Source: Codonopsis lanceolata (Eukaryota > Streptophyta > Magnoliopsida > Asterales > Campanulaceae). From it: 64,000 nt of DNA. The notes beneath the pieces are model-generated. The model was not told where the DNA came from and did no database searches. It saw nothing but the letters and a program-made list of their open reading frames with translations. Location of the stretch: contig CM028379.1 of assembly GCA_013146195.2 (NCBI GenBank), positions 63,867,631 to 63,931,630 on the forward strand, read 5' to 3'. Shown piece after piece: positions 10,808-22,245 of this stretch. Every line of letters begins with the position of its first letter. Positions within the stretch are counted from its first letter, which is position 1. The position numbers and the translations under genes are program-made.

Positions 10808-12614
10808 TTTTTAAAAAAAATTAAATGCTAGATTTTATAAAAGGGAGGATAAGGAAAACACGCTAAAGGGGGACAACCAACCTTACCCTTAAAAGGGGAG
10901 ACAAAGGAGCCTTACCTTGGAGAAAGAAAACAGAAAAAACTGACAAAAGAAATTAAGTCTAGATAAAACAAAGAAAGAAAACTAATAATTACGATAACGA
11001 CTCTTCGTACGACGCTTCGACCTTCTGAGATTTGGAGGGTCAAGATCAAGGGCTTCAAATTGGGCGTGATCGTTATCGAGAATCTTCATCTTCGATAGTT
11101 TCAGGAATGACAAATTTATTAGGGAGGCTGAATTGTTCGCATAGTGGCTTGGGTATTTATACAAGGACTGAAAGGGAGGGAGTTGGGGCTCAGGTTGGAA
11201 GAAAGATTTTTATGACTATGAGATGGAGAAATAACATCATTAATGACTTTCTCAACAGCATCAATATCGGGGCTTGCAGTCGAAGTACCATTTGTCTGCT
11301 GAACACAATTGCTAGATGGGGCCGATTAAGAGCCTCAATCTTGGAATTGTCCAGATAAGTTGCCCTCTTCATCAATAGTTTCGAGAAAAAGCGATTAGGG
11401 GGATAGAAGGCTCGAGAGGCTTGGGTAGAGCATTAGTTTCATTAACAAGCGAAGAATTATCATGAGTGCTTTTGATCTTCACCCGAACACATTACAGGGC
11501 GCATCGGGTTTATTTGAGGACGAGTCTTGATTGTTAATATGAGGCGGGTTATTCTACGGAATACTATTTGAAGGGTTTTCAGGGGCAACGAATCTATAAT
11601 AACGGTTTACGTGGCACTTGAAGTAGGATCGATCTTGATGTTTTAGGTTTCCAAACTTTTGGAGGAAGCTCTTTGGTAGTAGAAACATCGAGGATTGGGG
11701 GCCTTTAGACGGAGGCGATCAAGGTCATTAGGGTTATTATTTACGCCCGTGGGCGGCTCGGTACCATTTTTTTGATCTTTGAAGGTAAAGCTTGCATGCA
11801 TCTCCATTGTGGCCTTGACGATGACAATAAGTGCAATATTGAGGGAGCCTCTCAGCCTCGATGAATTTGCCGAAGCCTGATGAAGAGCCATAGTCTATCC
11901 ACAGTCTACTTGGTAAAGGCTTGGTAAGATCAATTTCAATCTGAACCCAGCCACACTTGGCCTTGTAAGATTAGCGGTGGGAGTATCAATAATCAACGGT
12001 GTACCTATCATGTTAGCAATCGAGAAAAGAATACGCTTATTAAACAAAATTATTGGGAGATTTGGAAAGCATAAACCATACGGGAACAAGAGGACTTTCG
12101 ACATCAGTGCGAATGAGGAGTCCACTTGAAGACTTCGCGTTGGACAAGAGCCAGCGAACCATTGGTCTTTGATCCAAAGACGCTGAAATCGGCTTCATGA
12201 TGAGTTTGAATCAGCACGTGCTTTGAATCCAAATGGCCTAGGGAAACAGCTGCCTTCAGACCGAAGGTTAGGAACTCTCTACGCATTGTGTCCATGGAGG
12301 GGCGGCCATGTGAGAACTTGCCAACAAGGGTGTGTTTAAAGGGGAGAGAAAGCGTGTTAATAATATCAGGAGTGAGGCGCAAGGAAAGTTCACCCTTATA
12401 CGAAGAAGGAGGGATGAATGGAAGATTATGGGACGTGGAAGAAGATTGAGTAACTTTAGAAGCAAAGGATTTTTTAGTCGTTGGAGATGGAGGAGGGAGG
12501 AGGGTCCTCGATTGATGCTGCCGGAGCCGCATGACCATGACAGAAGGCGATCAAGGGCGGCGCAAGGAGAGAGCGGCTTAGAGAGAGAAAATATTTAGGG
12601 GTTTTCCTTGGAAT
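10808..12614 (-). mobile_element. L1-type LINE derivative carrying ORF1 only
   Basis: An insertion of about 1.8 kb on the minus strand is bounded by identical 15-bp direct repeats ATTTGGAGAAGTATT (10793-10807 and 12615-12629). A T-run directly inside the left repeat (10808 onward, mixed with A) marks the poly(A) end. The 5' end at 12614 leads through a short CT-rich leader into an ORF1 starting at 12538. Only about 170 bp separates the ORF1 stop from the tail, so ORF2 with the reverse transcriptase is absent. Long target duplications and a tail are hallmarks of target-primed reverse transcription, so the copy was mobilised by another element's ORF2 protein. Confidence 0.85.
10982..12538 (-). 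pseudogene. LINE ORF1 (DUF4283-type, zinc-knuckle Gag-like), frameshifted
   Basis: Starting at 12538 (MVMRLRQHQSR) the minus strand gives a 144-residue piece with SYKGELSLRL, HTLVGKFSHGRPS and REFLTFGLK, matching the DUF4283 domain of plant L1 ORF1 proteins. The next pieces, in other frames, continue the same protein: IGTPLIIDTPTANLTRPSVA (12125-11895), then ALHQASANSSR and the degraded zinc-knuckle region (11891-11643), and a basic C-terminus RRSKRRTKSRYRNY ending at 10982. In live elements this protein binds the LINE RNA. At least three frame changes and internal stops rule out function here. The order and the C-terminal basic tail show that the whole ORF1 was once present. Confidence 0.75.
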
Positions 12615-12664
12615 ATTTGGAGAAGTATTAAGTGTGTTGTTGTTCTCCAAAACTCATCACGATT

Positions 12665-13082
12665 AGGACAGACAAAGAATTTCCAAATTGGCTAAGGAAA
12701 TATGTAAATATATCATTTCATTTAAATTTGTCTATACACTTTTTTAAACATTCAATCTTAAAATTGCATTAAATTGGTTACATATTGTTTTATAGATAGC
12801 TGAACATCTGGGTGATGCCAAAGCTGCAAGGTTAAAACATTTAGCAGCAGATCCGTGTTTGAACGTTAATTTATACAACGGTTATTTCGTGAATGACTAC
12901 ATTTTTCATACCAAAACTTATGGGAAGTCAAAATTAACGTGGAATAGAAGTGTGAATCTTAAAGGAAACCTTTAGTATTATGGTTTCCCGAAAGAAGTAC
13001 TCGAGTTGAAGTATTTGGGTGGAAACAATGTTGTCTTGTTTAATTGTGAGGGGTGAGATGTTGTGCGAGATGCGATTAACCA
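12665..13082 (+). pseudogene. CACTA-associated DUF4216-type gene fragment
   Basis: The plus strand reads DKEFPNWLRKYV near 12670. After an intron-like AT stretch ending in TTTTATAG near 12796 it reads IAEHLGDAKAARLKHLAADP, then VNLYNGYFVNDYIFHT, YYGFPKEVLELKYLGG and NNVVLFNCEG. This order (F-x-W-x-x-x-V, then VN-G/D-x-x-FHT, then YYG-x-x-EV-EL-Y, then VLF-x-C) is that of the DUF4216 domain in proteins encoded by plant CACTA (En/Spm) transposons. At least two in-frame stops are present (near 12974 and 13055) and no transposase is attached, so it is a relic. It resumes directly after the LINE's right target duplication, so the LINE inserted just upstream of it. Confidence 0.7.
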
Positions 13083-15090
<2,008 letters not shown>

Positions 15091-15334
15091 GAGCAACCAC
15101 AACAACACCAACTACAAACTCTCTAAAACCCATTTTAGAGATTTTTAGCTCCAATTAAGCCTACAATGGAAGCACAAACCAACTCTCTATCTCCAAAGTC
15201 AACTAAACAACTCTTCTAATTTGAAGAGTTATTTAGCTTGAATAGTAACATATATCTCTCTCCAAATACAAGGTTGCTAGCATTTTCCAATTAATATTTA
15301 ACCATGTTAAAATTTATTTTATTAAAAATTAATT

Positions 15335-15513
15335 ACATCATTCATTCCGGGCAAAGATTTCCCGTTTGAAAGTTAATTTTTTTAAAATAAAATGACACTT
15401 TTAGTAGTCTATAAGTAATAAAATGATATTTTTATGTCTTCATTTTTTAAAGTGAAATTTAACTGAAATATTTTAAAATGAAATGGTGGACTCTTTACCC
15501 AAAACGGAGTGAA
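15335..15513. mobile_element. Stowaway-like MITE remnant
   Basis: The left end CATTCATTCCGGGCAAAGAT and the right end GACTCTTTACCCAAAACGGA pair as diverged inverted repeats. The interior is AT-rich without coding. It is related to the MITE at 15648-15822, which shares CATTCCGGGCAAAGA. Confidence 0.55.
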
Positions 15514-15647
15514 TATATCACTTTTTTTTTTATGTTTTTTTCGTTGCAAACAATTGAAACATCCCAAAATAATTCTTTTTGTAACTACATTATCATAAAA
15601 TTTTATTTATCAATTATATAGATCTAGAGAGATACATATTTTATTTA

Positions 15648-15822
15648 CTCCCCCCATTCCGGGCAAAGAGTCCACTATTTCACTTTGGATGTTTCACTGA
15701 AAGAGTTTACTTTCAACAATTAAGGCATAACAGTCATTTTATTAATAATAAACTATTAAAAGTGACATTTTCTTAAAAATTTTTACTTTCAAACGGGAAA
15801 TCTTTGTCCGGAACGGAAGGAG
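15648..15822. mobile_element. Stowaway-like MITE, 175 bp
   Basis: The left end is CTCCCCCCATTCCGGGCAAA and the right end is TTTGTCCGGAACGGAAGGAG. They are inverted copies flanked by TA on both sides (15646-15647 and 15823-15824), the Stowaway/Tc1-mariner target duplication. Non-coding and non-autonomous. Confidence 0.85.
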
Positions 15823-16068
15823 TATATTTTATAAATTTAAAATATAAAACATTTCATCAAATTGTGGTGGAAAGATAGAAATAAAAATGATGAAAAATAT
15901 ATTTGTAATTAGGTTTGTTAGTTGATATTTGAGAGATTTTAAGTTTTTAGAGAAATATAGAGAGTACTTATTGGAGTAGATTTTTTTTTAGAGTGTTGAA
16001 AAAGTGTAATTGGAACAGAAAACAATGTGTTTGAAGAGTGGTTTAGAGATCCACCATTGTGGATGCTC

Positions 16069-17099
16069 TTCCTTAGTCCTTCTATATTATTCTCACTCTC
16101 TCTCTCTCTCACACCATCACCAGTGACGGTACCCATTCATTTGCAGTTTTGCACTATGCCTAATTCCCTCTATTGCATTTCTATTATCATCAAAAATTAA
16201 TTTTATTTTGTTTTTCTTTTCAACTTTCTGCACATTTTCTATGTTAAAACTCAATATTATTATCCTCTCAACAAGCTTAGATTTGAAAGTCAAATAATTT
16301 AAAAATTTATTAATTGGATTTAATCTCTAGGGAATTAAAGTATTCTTTTGTAAGCTTAATGCATTAAGAGCAAATTTAAAATTTTATTATTTTAGTTTTT
16401 AAACAAATCTTTTCAAGCACACATATAAATATAAGCATTATTTGCTCAGAAGAAAAATTGTATGATTTTTATATTTAAATAATTGCTACATTTTAAATTT
16501 TTATTTCATCCTAAAATAGTGTTATAGACCATAAGCGTTGTGTTAGTGCATGACATTTTGGATATTTTCTCAACACGCAATGGTGTCAACTCTATATCAC
16601 ACTTACTTGATTTTTAAATGAGCATTACATTATTGCTATTTCGTTACCCTTTTGAGAGAATAAAGGTCAAAAGATTACTAAGTTATCTCTTTACGTGCTA
16701 ATATAAAAATATTTAAATGATCAGGGTATTTCGTTCAAGCAGGGGTGTCACCGTTAAACTCAATATTTATCATATCCCTAATATAAACATCATTCATAAC
16801 GGATATCCGCATAAAAATAAAAATAAAGGGGGTCCCAACACTTTACTTTATTTTTAAATGAGGGTATTTCGTTCCAAAACAAGTGTTGCATACTTAATTG
16901 GTAAAATGATAGTGTTGAAATTTAACTTCTGAAAAAAATACTATTAAAAGCTGTGGGATAGATTTGAATTGGAATCGTAGGACGAATGTTTCTTGAAATA
17001 TGCCTCATTCACATGGACTTGTGTGGTTACATTGCAATATTGCATAGGCTAGCCCTCAATAAAAAAAATAATACATAAAGTATTATTCAAAGTGCAATT
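16069..17099. other. AT-rich DNA, no gene seen
   Basis: Stop-filled in all frames. Two similar phrases around GGGTATTTCGTTC (near 16724 and 16862) hint at an old duplication, but no element ends could be defined. Confidence 0.5.
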
Positions 17100-17598
17100 T
17101 CCTCGATGGCAAAAACTTGTTTAAGATGGAGTCCTTTATCCATGTGAAGGGTAACATGGTTCTATAAGTAGCTTCCTTAGTCTCGTCCGCCAGTTTGAAC
17201 AGCTGCCAAAATCTTCATTTGCCTGGAAGCAAATTCCTTGCTCACCCTGATTTCATATAGTTAGACATGGAGCTAAGTGACTTTAAACTTTGTAATAACA
17301 ATAGTATTAACAAAGATTTTTAAAAAGAAATTATCGACCTGAAAGGCAGTAAACCTGAATGGACTCTCAGCTTGGAAAACACCATTATCAAGCCATCTTT
17401 CAGGTCTGAATTCCTCAGCATCCTCTCCCCAAATGTATGTCATCCTTCCCATGGCGTATGGCATATATATAGTTTACATCATCCCCTTTCTTGATTTTGA
17501 AGCCGTCTGGTAGAATATCATCTGCTTCTGAACTCTTGCCATCCTGAATATTAGTTAATACAGCAGAATGCGTTAGCAACCCATCATTATAACACATG
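17100..17598 (-). pseudogene. CYP704-like cytochrome P450, 3'-terminal fragment
   Basis: The minus strand from about 17598 encodes GKSSEADDILPDGFKIKKGD and DVNYI. After a frameshift it reads YAMGRMTYIWGEDAEEFRPE, RWLDNGVFQAESP and FRFTAFQ: the PERF-type ERR-triad partner region of plant CYP704-family fatty-acid hydroxylases. GT after FTAFQ and AG near 17262 bound an intron of about 80 bp. The last exon should begin with the haem-binding FxxGxRxCxG motif. Here that segment is deleted and reads directly into SKEFASRQMKILAAV, then KLADETKEATYRTML, with more frameshifts. Without the haem cysteine no P450 activity is possible. Upstream exons are not found. P450 identity is firm; the CYP704 label is from remembered family wording. 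Confidence 0.8.
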
Positions 17599-17699
17599 TT
17601 TCTTCTCTCCCTCCCTCCCTCCCACCCTCATTTTAGGCTCCGATTGTTTCAAATATTATTTTAGTTTGTAATAAAGTATTAGTCTCCTAAGTAAATATA

Positions 17700-18544
17700 T
17701 ATTTGTCATTTTAAAATATATTAGACGATATTTGTAACGATAATGGTAGGAGGAAGAAAATGATAACAAAATCAAAATACGAAATAAATAGAATTCAATA
17801 ATGTAGAACCTAGCTAACCTTAAAATAGGTACAAGTTAAGGGATCAAATTATTATTTAATTATTTATGGAATTAATTAGCCTATAACAAATTTATTTGTT
17901 TCACCTTAATTAATAGTGAGTGATTTATTATAGTTATGGTTATTTTTGCCCAAACATTACTTTTTGTCATGGTAAATTTATTTTTTTTGTTCTTAATTAA
18001 ATGGTGGGTAGTTTATTTGGTGAATGATTATTTTTGCTTATCTATTAATTTCTAGAATATATTGAACGATATTTGTAACGATAATCGTAGGAGGGGGAAA
18101 ATGATACTCCCTCCGTCCCTAAATTATCGTCCTCCTTTCCTTTTTCGTCCGTCCCAAAATAATTGTCCAGTTTAAAACTTACCTTTTTAGAACATCACTT
18201 TTACCACTTTACCCTTACTTTTTCACTCTACTTTAATTATGAGCCACATACACATGGGCTTTAAAGGAAACCACACATTAAACCAATATAAATAATCAAG
18301 TCAATTGTTTTTTCTTAGACTGTGCGTCGGGTCAATTAGGACGATTATTTAGGGACGGAGGGAGTAACAAAATCAAAATACAAGACGGAATGAATATAAT
18401 TCAAGAATGTATGACCTAACTTTAAAGTAGGTACAAGTCAAGGGATCAAATTATTATTTAATTATTCATAGAATTAATTAGTCTATAGCAAATTTACTTG
18501 TTTAAAATAGGTACAAGTCAAGAGATCAAATTATTATTTACTTG
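17700..18544. repeat. Tandem duplication, one copy split by a MITE
   Basis: The first copy (about 17700-18045) and the second (about 18050-18544 minus the MITE) share ordered landmarks: GATATTTGTAACGATAAT, GTAGGAGG, AAAATGATA, ACAAAATCAAAATAC and GATCAAATTATTATTTA. A further partial repeat of GGTACAAGTCAAG follows near 18511. The region is non-coding. Confidence 0.8.
18107..18364. mobile_element. Stowaway-like MITE, 258 bp, with preserved empty site
   Basis: The ends CTCCCTCCGTCCCTAAATTA and ATTTAGGGACGGAGGGAG are inverted repeats, with TA on each side (18105-18106 and 18365-18366). The paralogous duplicate at 17758-17775 reads AAAATGATAACAAAATC with a single TA at 17764-17765, exactly the unoccupied site. 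The interior is non-coding. Confidence 0.93.
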
Positions 18545-19017
18545 TTTAGCCTATGGCAAACTACCCAAATGGTCCCTGTACTTTTTGGGTTTCTCATTTT
18601 TGGTCCTGATTGCTCAGAATTGGTCCTTAAGCTGAAATTTTCCGCGGACTTAGTCCTTCCGTCCAGTTTCGTCAGTTAAGTTTCCTCACATGCGTGTCAT
18701 GTGATTTCGCCCAGGGGTAAAATTGTCTATGCATTATTTTATTTGAATAGACAAAAATACCCATAATTTTTTTATTTTTGAAAACTAGATTTGATGGTAT
18801 TATTGTAATTATCCCCTCCTCTACTTTCTATACCCGTCGGAAAATCCAAACCTGACCAAATTCAAACCCAACTTTCTCTCTATAGAAATGTCATCCATCC
18901 CACTTGTTTTATTAAATCCACCAATCAAAGAGTAAAATTAACCCATTTCTTCCGGAACCCACGAATATTAAAATCAACCCCCTTCCCTTCCATTTACTTC
19001 TCTACAACCACCATATC

Positions 19018-19092
19018 CACAATTAGCACATCTTGAGCAGCTCCAAGATGGGAAAGTATATTACCAATTACTTCAACATGAAGATTCTCCAT
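19018..19092 (-). pseudogene. F-box-like N-terminal fragment
   Basis: Within a longer minus-strand open frame, residues from 19092 read MENLHVEVIGNILSHLGAAQ then DVLIV. This resembles the start of plant F-box proteins (LP-x-x-x-x-x-ILS-x-L-x-x-A-x-DV), which recruit substrates to SCF ubiquitin ligases. The match ends where a conserved C-x-x-W would follow, so about 25 residues are present. Its placement in a TIR element with another, unrelated gene piece suggests transduplication. It is short, so identification is tentative. Confidence 0.5.
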
Positions 19093-19259
19093 AACAACAT
19101 CAAAAACAAGTATTGGGTGGGCGAAGATTAAAATTAAATTTTGATTTTGATTAAAGCGAAAAGGGTTGTCCATAACAGTGTTAGAATTAGAGGCCCAATT
19201 GGAGGATGCATCAAATAGAACAAACAAGAACAACCAGAAAAGGTTGTCAATTGAGTGGG

Positions 19260-19480
19260 TGCCTTTCTGATTTTGATTTCTCCGATTTCACCCAACTTAC
19301 AAGCATTGACCTCAGCGACCACAACTTCACCGGTATTGTGCTAGGAACCTTTTTCAACTTCAAGACTTCAACCGCGATTTGATTGGCCACTAACAAGTTG
19401 GAGGGGTAGATATTACCTGAAATATCCCAATTGCAATCCCTAACCTTCCTTTCCATATCCAACAATAGCCTGACCAATAA
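19260..19480 (+). pseudogene. Leucine-rich-repeat gene fragment
   Basis: The plus strand reads FTQLTSIDLSDHNFTG, then an in-frame stop, LATNKLEG, a second stop, and LPEISQLQSLTFLSISNNSL. The spacing LxxLxLxxNxLxG-x-x-P-x-x-I is the plant extracellular LRR consensus of receptor-like kinases and proteins; about three repeats are visible. The stops show it is dead. It runs opposite to the F-box-like fragment in the same TIR element, which fits capture of two host genes. Confidence 0.65.
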
Positions 19481-19933
19481 CAATGTATGATTTTGTGATT
19501 TTTAGAGAGAGGAAGGTGAAATTAATATTAAATGGGTGAAATTGAAGCAACAAATAGGATTTTTAGAGCAAGATAAGAGGATAAAAAATGAGGAAAGATA
19601 GAGAAGATGGCATAGAAGGAGAGGGGAAAAATGCCAGAGAGGTCTGAGGAGGGAGATGTGGTAGTGGAGAAAGGAGATGGTATACAATTAGACCCCTAAG
19701 ATAAGATTTTTGCTAAATGGTCCCTGTACTTTTTTCAATTGAAATGATAATTTGCCCCAGTTAAAAATTATGTGAGGTGCACGTGGTTTGATTTAATGAT
19801 AAAAAATTAACAGAATTAGACGGAAGGACCAATCCCGCAAAAATAATTAGTACATGGAGGAAAAAATTCAAAAAATTTAGTTCAAGGACCAAAACTGGGA
19901 AGTACAGGGATCATTTGGGTTGTTAACCCAAAT

Positions 19934-20755
19934 ATTTACTTGAAAACTAGTTTTGTTGACTATGAGTTTTTTTTTCTTTGCATTGGAATTTGGAAAGGAC
20001 GTTCCGAAACAATACATTAAGAACATTCCAAAGCTTTTCGAAAGAGGAGATAAAAACAGGGGGGATATTGACTACAGTAACAAACTAGTGACATTACTAC
20101 TATGCCCTAAACGGATTGAACATTCCAAAGCTTTTCGAATTCTACAATCTTAAATGATATTGTCTCTGCTCTCTGCTCCCTCTGTCTCAAAATATATGAC
20201 GTTTTGAGAAAGTTTTTTATTCCAAAATATATTACATCTTACAATTTTCAAATAACTTTTTTTTTTCCAATTCTACACATATATATTGACTTCGTAACTC
20301 GTGTTTGACTCTTTGAGCAAGAATATGAATCAAGACACCCCGTTAATGTTTGGATTTGGACAGTTTAGTCTTTACAATATTATTCCTTAGTCTGTATGAA
20401 AAGCCTCAAAACGTCATATATTTTTGGGATAGAATGAGTATTTCCAAATCAACAATCTATAATGTACGTAATAATTCCTTGTTCGGACAAAGTTCACTAT
20501 ATTATTTTAATATATTTCACTTTAAAAGTTTACTTGAAAAAAAAAATATCATCTAAATAACATTTCAACTTTACCTTCCACATTCAATATTAACAAAATT
20601 GATTATGCTCAAACATTTTTTAATTATGACAAACTTTATTGCTAATTATATATCCTTTAAAAATTAAAATTTTCAAATGTGAACACTTTGGATAGAACAG
20701 AGAGAGCATCGTTTTCATTAGTTGATCCAATAATACTCTCTTTAAAAAATAAGTA
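19934..20755. other. Non-coding DNA with a MITE
   Basis: Apart from the MITE at 20176-20438 the sequence is AT-rich and stop-filled, with no gene. Two CATTCCAAAGCTTTTCGAA copies (near 20024 and 20120) are a short direct repeat. Confidence 0.5.
20176..20438. mobile_element. Stowaway-like MITE, 263 bp
   Basis: The left end CTCCCTCTGTCTCAAAATAT continues to GACGTTTTGAG; the right end is CTCAAAACGTCATATATTTT followed by GGGATAGAATGAG then TA. Inverted repeats of over 30 bp with mismatches. The left flank is TG rather than TA, from mutation. Non-coding. Confidence 0.8.
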
Positions 20756-20914
20756 CTCCCTCCGTCTCGGATAAATATTCCTACTTTTTATTTTGGGATG
20801 TCCCAACTAATGTTCTTAAAGACTTTTGGTGTACAATTTTTCTACCATTTTTTATAATATATCTCTTCATTTAATACTATCATTATTACATATCCTAGAG
20901 AGAGAGAGTGAGTG
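20756..20914. mobile_element. Left part of an interrupted Stowaway-like MITE
   Basis: CTCCCTCCGTCTCGGATAAA preceded by TA (20754-20755) is a Stowaway-type end. The body continues to the Harbinger-like insertion at 20918. The remainder may resume at 22030-22051 (GGTACATATTGAATGAGAAAG), and a GAGGAGTGTA piece beyond the copia element at 24484 may be the far end. No clean right TIR remains. Confidence 0.5.
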
Positions 20915-21134
20915 TAAGGGCATCCACAATCGTTCACATTCCCCCACAAATTCTTAGCTGGGTCCCACTGCCAACTATACATTTTCATAATTTCTCTCTC
21001 TTAAGAATTTTCTTCTACAATGGTTTTGATTCTTCAACAATTCTTACATGGCCTGGGTCCCACTACCACATCTTTCACTTTATTTACACTACTTTTTATT
21101 TTTATACTTTGCAAATAAATTAATTAATACGTAT

Positions 21135-21470
21135 ATGCAATATAAATAAATTAATTCGTTTATAATTTTTATTAATATATTGAATATTCAAATATGTAAT
21201 ATAAATAAATTAATTCGTTTATAATTTTTATTAATATATTGAATATTCAAATATGCAATATAAATAAATTATTTTGTTTATAATTTTTATTAATATATTG
21301 AATATTCAAATATGCAATATAAATAAATTATTTCGTTTATAATTTTTATTAATATATTGAATATTCAAATATGCAATATAAATAAATTATTTCGTTTATA
21401 ATTTTTATTAATATATTGAATATTCAAATATGCAATATAAATAAATTAATCCATTTATAATTTCATAAAA
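21135..21470. repeat. 59-bp tandem array, ~5.7 copies
   Basis: Unit starts at 21135, 21194, 21253, 21312, 21371 and 21430, each opening ATG(C/T)AATATAAATAAATTA. Copies are nearly identical until the last breaks off. The array lies inside the Harbinger-like element. Confidence 0.95.
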
Positions 21471-21660
21471 AATGTTACATAATTAAAATTACATAAAAAC
21501 GTGAATAATTAAATTTACATAAAAAGGTGAATACTTAAAATTACATAAAAATATTACATAATTAAAATTATATAAAAATGTGAATAACTAAAATTACATA
21601 AATATATTACATAATTAAAATTACATAAAAACGTGAATAATTAAAATTACATAAAATAAA
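21471..21660. repeat. Loose tandem array of ATTAAAATTACATAAAAA units
   Basis: Alternating phrases GTTACATAATTAAAATTAC and CGTGAATAATTAAAATTAC recur with drift over about 190 bp, directly after the 59-bp array. Confidence 0.7.
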
Positions 21661-22051
21661 ATAAAAATAAAAAGGGAAAAATGATCACAATTCAAAATCA
21701 AAAAATAAAAATACCCAAAAATACCCAAAAATACCAAAACGGAAATGCCAAAAATAAAAAAGAAAGAAAGAAAAATGTAGTGGTAGACAAAGGGTGGCCC
21801 ACGGGACTGGAGCTGTGACTCTCTTCGCCAGCGCGTGAGCCGCACGCGCTCTCTTCATTGGCGCGGTGGCAGCCACTCTCTTCCCAGCGTGTGTTTCTTT
21901 CTCTTCCCTCCATGGATTATTAATTAAGAATTTTTGGAAGGAATTATTATTTGGGAATTGTCCACAATGGTGAACAATTCTTAAACAATTTGGGAATTGT
22001 TTAAGAATTGTCCATTGTGGATGCCCTAAGGGTACATATTGAATGAGAAAG

Positions 22052-22245
22052 TGTTAGAAAAGGTAAAGAAGAGGAAGGATAAAATGCTCAAGATGATCAT
22101 TCATTAACTCAGATATAGAGTATAAATACAGAATACATGGTGTCTTGTTCAATGCTTTAGAATACAAAGAGGTTGGGTTTTGACAATTGCAAGAGGTCTG
22201 CCTTGGTTGTGATGAAGGGGATTTCCTAATATTCAGTTGTCAACA
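22052..22245 (-). repeat. 3' LTR of the copia element
   Basis: On the minus strand it begins TGTTGACAACTGAA and ends TTTTCTAACA. It aligns along its length with 24287-24483, sharing for example ATGAAAGA/ATGAATGA and TATTTATACTC landmarks. Confidence 0.92.

Larger units (their letters stand above)
15091..16068. mobile_element. Harbinger/Tourist-like TIR element containing Stowaway-like MITEs
   Basis: The left end GAGCAACCACAACAACACC follows a TTA, and the right end read inward on the minus strand is GAGCATCCACAATGG. The shared GAGCA-CCACAA core resembles the better-preserved element at 20918-22026. The right flank reads TTC rather than TTA, so the target duplication is imperfect. The interior has no protein; two Stowaway-like MITEs occupy parts of it. 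Confidence 0.55.
18545..19933. mobile_element. TIR element with captured gene pieces (Pack-MULE-like)
   Basis: Ends of about 45 bp match in inverted orientation: left ACCCAAATGGTCCCTGTACT, right (minus strand) ACCCAAATGATCCCTGTACT, each followed by a TTTTGGTCC phrase further in. ATTTACTTG occurs on both flanks (18536-18544 and 19934-19942) and could be a 9-bp Mutator-type target duplication. The flank is itself repetitive, so this is not proof. The interior carries an F-box-like piece and an LRR-like piece on opposite strands and no transposase. Confidence 0.65.
20918..22026. mobile_element. PIF/Harbinger-like non-autonomous element, 1109 bp
   Basis: The ends GGGCATCCACAATCGTTCAC (left) and GGGCATCCACAATGGACAAT (right, minus strand) are inverted repeats flanked by TAA on both sides (20915-20917 and 22027-22029), the 3-bp target duplication of PIF/Harbinger and Tourist elements. 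There is no transposase. The interior holds a 59-bp tandem array and a second, looser array. A GC-richer block near 21780-21910 has no identifiable protein. Confidence 0.88.

Noticed and set aside
21621..21913. Three overlapping minus-strand frames, Phe/Leu-rich
   Set aside because: They come from an A-rich low-complexity stretch and a short GC block in the Harbinger-like element; no conserved motif.
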